DNA from: CAVRUD01 sp963849635
GTDB lineage: Bacteria > Chloroflexota > Chloroflexia > Thermomicrobiales > UBA6265
DNA: 64,000 bases
Assembly: GCA_963849635.1 (NCBI GenBank)
Contig: CAWKIA010000017.1
Span: forward strand, 1 to 64,000
Direction of reading: 5' to 3'
Under the pieces are notes generated by a model. The model was given only the letters and a program-made list of their open reading frames with translations, was not told where the DNA came from and made no database searches. Both the position numbers and the translations under genes were made by a program. Shown piece after piece: positions 63,963 to 64,000 of the stretch. Position 1 is the stretch's first letter, and each line of letters begins with the position of its first letter.

Positions 63963-64000
63963 ATGAAGGTCCTCGGGATGGACTTCACCAGCGCCCCGAC
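63963..64000 (+). CDS. DUF429 protein, 5' end only
   Basis: The frame starts MKVLGMDFTSAP after GGTGGAG, which is the N-terminal signature of DUF429 (an RNase H-like fold). It is cut by the window end. Confidence 0.6.
   Translation, partial: MKVLGMDFTSAP

Overview
The window looks like a GC-rich Chloroflexota chromosome, most likely Thermomicrobia or a Sphaerobacter relative. This is an inference, based on a cox2-cytochrome c fusion operon, large NB-ARC/TPR/LuxR regulators, Cys-rich Tat-exported proteins, Uma2 and deazaflavin-enzyme families, and very high GC. There is no rRNA, tRNA or CRISPR array.

Layout. 0-10 kb: an ISKra4-type element with a clear 9-bp target duplication next to a LexA-like box, a Uma2 protein, an exported DUF4352 protein, a holin/endolysin pair, a rhodanese and a Cys-rich Tat protein. 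About 9.84-10.32 kb holds phased DnaA-box-like sites and is a candidate replication origin without dnaA beside it. 10.5-17 kb: ordinary metabolic genes (GNAT, HAD, deazaflavin enzyme, LysE/AraC pair, cupin, PPOX). 17.2-20.2 kb: three decayed surface-protein genes. 20.4-24.8 kb: a purine permease, an intact IS481 element, a hyper-GC stretch with no recognisable gene and a PIN remnant. 24.9-31.6 kb: methyltransferase, GNAT, a LuxR/ATPase regulator with an internal tandem duplication, small enzymes and a threonine dehydratase-like protein. 31.7-34.6 kb: remnants of a resolvase and a BrnTA pair, a broken membrane protein and ParDE. 34.6-41.4 kb: a five-gene cytochrome c oxidase operon (cox2-cox1-cox3-cox4-ctaG, minus strand), whose cox2 is fused to cytochrome c and two blue-copper domains. 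41.7-53.6 kb: repeated modules of LuxR/ATPase regulator, a conserved 21-bp dyad element, then Tat or Sec exported proteins. 55.2-60.9 kb: a glycan locus (PHP-glycosyltransferase fusion, second glycosyltransferase, GH-like barrel protein). 61-64 kb: repeats, a Phd/PIN toxin-antitoxin pair, a cold-shock protein and the start of a DUF429 gene.

Two features stand out. First, many intergenic gaps hold long inverted arrays built from short repeat units, and the unit differs from gap to gap. All four gaps of the cox operon have one. The 60.94-61.18 kb array consists of 23-bp units with a constant GAGGGGGACA and a variable mini-hairpin whose two stem halves change together. Second, the 41-53 kb region repeats a regulator, dyad and exported-protein layout three times, the third copy keeping only the regulator's last residues.

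Many accessory genes carry frameshifts (ISKra4 transposase, holin, surface proteins, three regulators, methyltransferases, an LLM oxidoreductase, BrnTA). The long cox and glycan genes are intact, so most of this looks like real decay, although indel errors in the sequence cannot be excluded.
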